Shown here: in pieces, positions 20,520 to 21,712 of the stretch
How the letters are laid out: the number at the start of each line of letters is the position of its first letter
Numbering within the stretch: the stretch's first letter is position 1
Source of the DNA: a virus
IMG/VR virus record: IMGVR_UViG_3300025704_001628
Location: 1-21,712 of that record
DNA length: 21,712 nt
Direction: 5' to 3' (one strand)
Notes under the pieces: model-generated
Database searches by the model: none
Told to the model about the DNA's origin: nothing
Seen by the model: only the letters and a program-made list of their open reading frames with translations
Position numbers and translations under genes: made by a program

Positions 20520-20548
20520 AAAATATTAATTTTTATTAAATAAGTCAA
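20520..20548 (-). promoter_or_regulatory. Sigma70-like promoter of glnA
   Basis: Minus strand TTGACT (20548-20543), 17-base spacer, TATTTT (20525-20520). The -35 box is identical to the one before the FAS1 gene; the -10 box is weak in an A/T-rich context. Confidence 0.4.
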
Positions 20549-20551
20549 CTT

Positions 20552-21091
20552 TTATCTCTTACAATATTTTTTACCTCCCTTAATATATATTGCACCATAT
20601 GGTAAATTCTCAATGTTAGATAACTCCCTACCATTTATGTCATATATTTTACTGTTTGAAGTTTCATAAAGATTATTGATTTCTTCAATATTAACAGTCT
20701 CATCTACCTCATTTAACTCAATACCATCCCAAATCATATTTATACAACTGACAGGACAAATATGGGACAAAATATCTGGATATCCCGCATAAATTAGTGC
20801 GTAGTGACAAATATCAAAAATTTCATTTTTGTTTACATTGAAAATAACACTATCGTTTGGGTAGGTGAAGCATGTGTCAGTAATGTCATAGAACTCATTG
20901 TTAACGTTGAAGACAAATTTGGTTGTGTCTGTTGAGTATTCCATACTTACAGTATTATGACCTTTTAAAATTAATTGGTTATCAATAATTTCGTGGGTGA
21001 TGGAAACTTGAGTACACCAATAGGGTACCTGTGAAAATATTTTGGGTGTGGTAACTAATACTAATAGGAGTGTTAAAATATTGTTTTTCAT
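20552..21091 (-). CDS. Secreted protein with a T9SS-like C-terminal tail
   Basis: 179 residues. A Sec signal peptide, MKNNILTLLLVLVTTPKIFS ending at SQ (21), is followed by a mature region with six cysteines (residues 25-119), probably disulfide-bonded. The middle is beta-rich (NQLILKGHNTVSMEYSTDT, NNEFYDITDTCF). The last 33 residues (KIYDINGREL, then LPYGAIYIKGGKKY) match the tail of the FAS1 protein and resemble the type A sorting domain. Function of the body is unknown; NMIWDGIEL is just before the linker. It should be exported and anchored or released by the host's type IX system. A terminator separates it from the next gene. Confidence 0.82.
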   Translation of the reverse strand: MKNNILTLLLVLVTTPKIFSQVPYWCTQVSITHEIIDNQLILKGHNTVSMEYSTDTTKFVFNVNNEFYDITDTCFTYPNDSVIFNVNKNEIFDICHYALIYAGYPDILSHICPVSCINMIWDGIELNEVDETVNIEEINNLYETSNSKIYDINGRELSNIENLPYGAIYIKGGKKYCKR

Positions 21092-21122
21092 TGTACTAAA
21101 TTTTTATAATTTCTAAAAATAT

Positions 21123-21155
21123 AAAAAAAGGGATTCGAAAAACCAAATCCCTTTT
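21123..21155 (-). terminator. Intrinsic terminator after the 21181 gene
   Basis: Stem AAAAGGGATT (21126-21135) with AATCCCTTTT (21146-21155), ten-base loop, then T residues on the minus strand. Confidence 0.85.
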
Positions 21156-21180
21156 CATTTTTTTATGATATTATTGTAAA

Positions 21181-21712
21181 TTATTTAACCGGAATTGGAG
21201 TACCAACGGGATATGGTGACCCTTCTTTCGCAGCAGTAACAGAAGTCATACCTGAATCTACAGGAATAGCAAATCTTAATGGAATTGCCGCCTCATTTAA
21301 AGGACCGTAACATTTGGATAATATTATACCGTTGTCAAGTGTGTCTATAATGTCACATGGCATTGCAAACATATTACTCATACTGGTACTTGGTGAATTT
21401 GTGTCAACAATAAACTTACGATTAGTTGGTGGTAACCATTCCCATCCGTTAGTTTCAGGATTAAATTGTGGTACTGTATCACTTGATGTAAAGAACCAAA
21501 AGAATGACCATGTTGTTCCGTCTGTCCCATCAGGAGTTTGTTGATTTTCTTTTACATTAAACTCTCCCCAAGTTTCACTTTTACCTTCCATAGCCAAGTT
21601 GGAAATTGATAGTCCGTTCATAACAGGACAAATTGCACAACCTTCGTCGAACTCAGTTCCTTGTACAGTTATTTTTTTACCTGTAGGTACAGCACCTGAC
21701 GCCCCACAAAAT
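21181..21712 (-). CDS. Partial unknown protein, possibly a secreted or virion surface protein
   Basis: The frame is open to the window edge, so the N-terminus is missing; 176 residues are visible. An ATG at 21621 is internal, because 30 further codons lie before it. The upstream part carries a cysteine cluster, DEGCAICPVMNGLSISN, preceded by FCGASGAVP. The rest is a beta-type chain rich in Trp, Pro and Thr (TTWSFFWFFTSSDTVPQF; NGWEWLPPTNRKF), ending SPYPVGTPIPVK. No family is recognised. The CxxC and the Trp/Pro-rich strands suggest an extracellular or structural protein. Confidence 0.65.
   Translation of the reverse strand, partial: FCGASGAVPTGKKITVQGTEFDEGCAICPVMNGLSISNLAMEGKSETWGEFNVKENQQTPDGTDGTTWSFFWFFTSSDTVPQFNPETNGWEWLPPTNRKFIVDTNSPSTSMSNMFAMPCDIIDTLDNGIILSKCYGPLNEAAIPLRFAIPVDSGMTSVTAAKEGSPYPVGTPIPVK

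Noticed and set aside
1-21712. tRNA genes, CRISPR arrays, insertion sequences or attachment sites
   Set aside because: I searched by eye on both strands and saw no cloverleaf, no regularly spaced repeats, no transposase and no paired terminal repeats.

Overview
The window looks like part of a large, AT-rich, lytic tailed-phage genome, or a phage-derived metagenomic contig, infecting a marine-type Bacteroidetes (Flavobacteriia) host. This is an inference from several things. The genes are tightly packed, often overlapping, and mostly on the minus strand. Many are small phage-type hypotheticals (DUF3310, DUF6915, DUF2452-like, a WCTA-motif protein). Phage nucleotide-metabolism genes are present. 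Promoter-like boxes match the Bacteroidetes consensus TAnnTTTG. Two signal-peptide proteins carry C-termini that look like type IX secretion (T9SS) sorting tails. No capsid, portal, terminase or tail gene is recognisable here, so the phage assignment is not proven.

Layout. 1-728 (minus): 5' part of a PurA/PurZ-family ligase running off the window. 778-1829 (plus): two small conserved genes. 1826-3304 (minus): thymidylate synthase behind two small genes. 3396-4795 (minus): four small unknown genes, two of which share a 20-nt, almost identical start region. 4849-5781 (plus): an RmlB-type sugar dehydratase. 5738-6806 (minus): two unknown genes. 6834 to about 7717 (minus): no credible gene, but a G+C-rich, highly structured non-coding RNA of about 0.9 kb with its own promoters and an intrinsic terminator. 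7862-10188: small genes, a DUF192 protein and a DHH phosphoesterase. 10278-11321: a secreted double-FAS1 protein. 11436-17326 (minus): a long operon-like run from a WCTA-motif protein through DUF2452, DUF3310 and a DNA methyltransferase to an ATP-dependent PEP carboxykinase. 17428-18486 (plus): a 43-residue CGC protein and an unknown. 18478-20505 (minus): glutamine synthetase II, a small unknown, thioredoxin and glutaredoxin as a coupled set. 20552-21712 (minus): a second secreted protein with a T9SS-like tail, then a partial gene.

How it may work together. ThyA, the PurA-like ligase, glutamine synthetase, thioredoxin/glutaredoxin (possible electron donors for nucleotide reduction) and PEP carboxykinase form an auxiliary set that would steer carbon and nitrogen into nucleotides during infection. 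The two secreted proteins suggest the phage also remodels the host surface or surroundings through the host's secretion system. Several proteins begin with a short amphipathic stretch ending in (I/L)xE, which resembles the capsid-targeting and prohead-protease sites of T4-like phages, so some may be packaged in the virion. The most striking element is the giant structured RNA at 6834-7717. In size and phage-like setting it resembles the GOLLD/ROOL class of large ornate RNAs, but I cannot assign it to a known family by eye.
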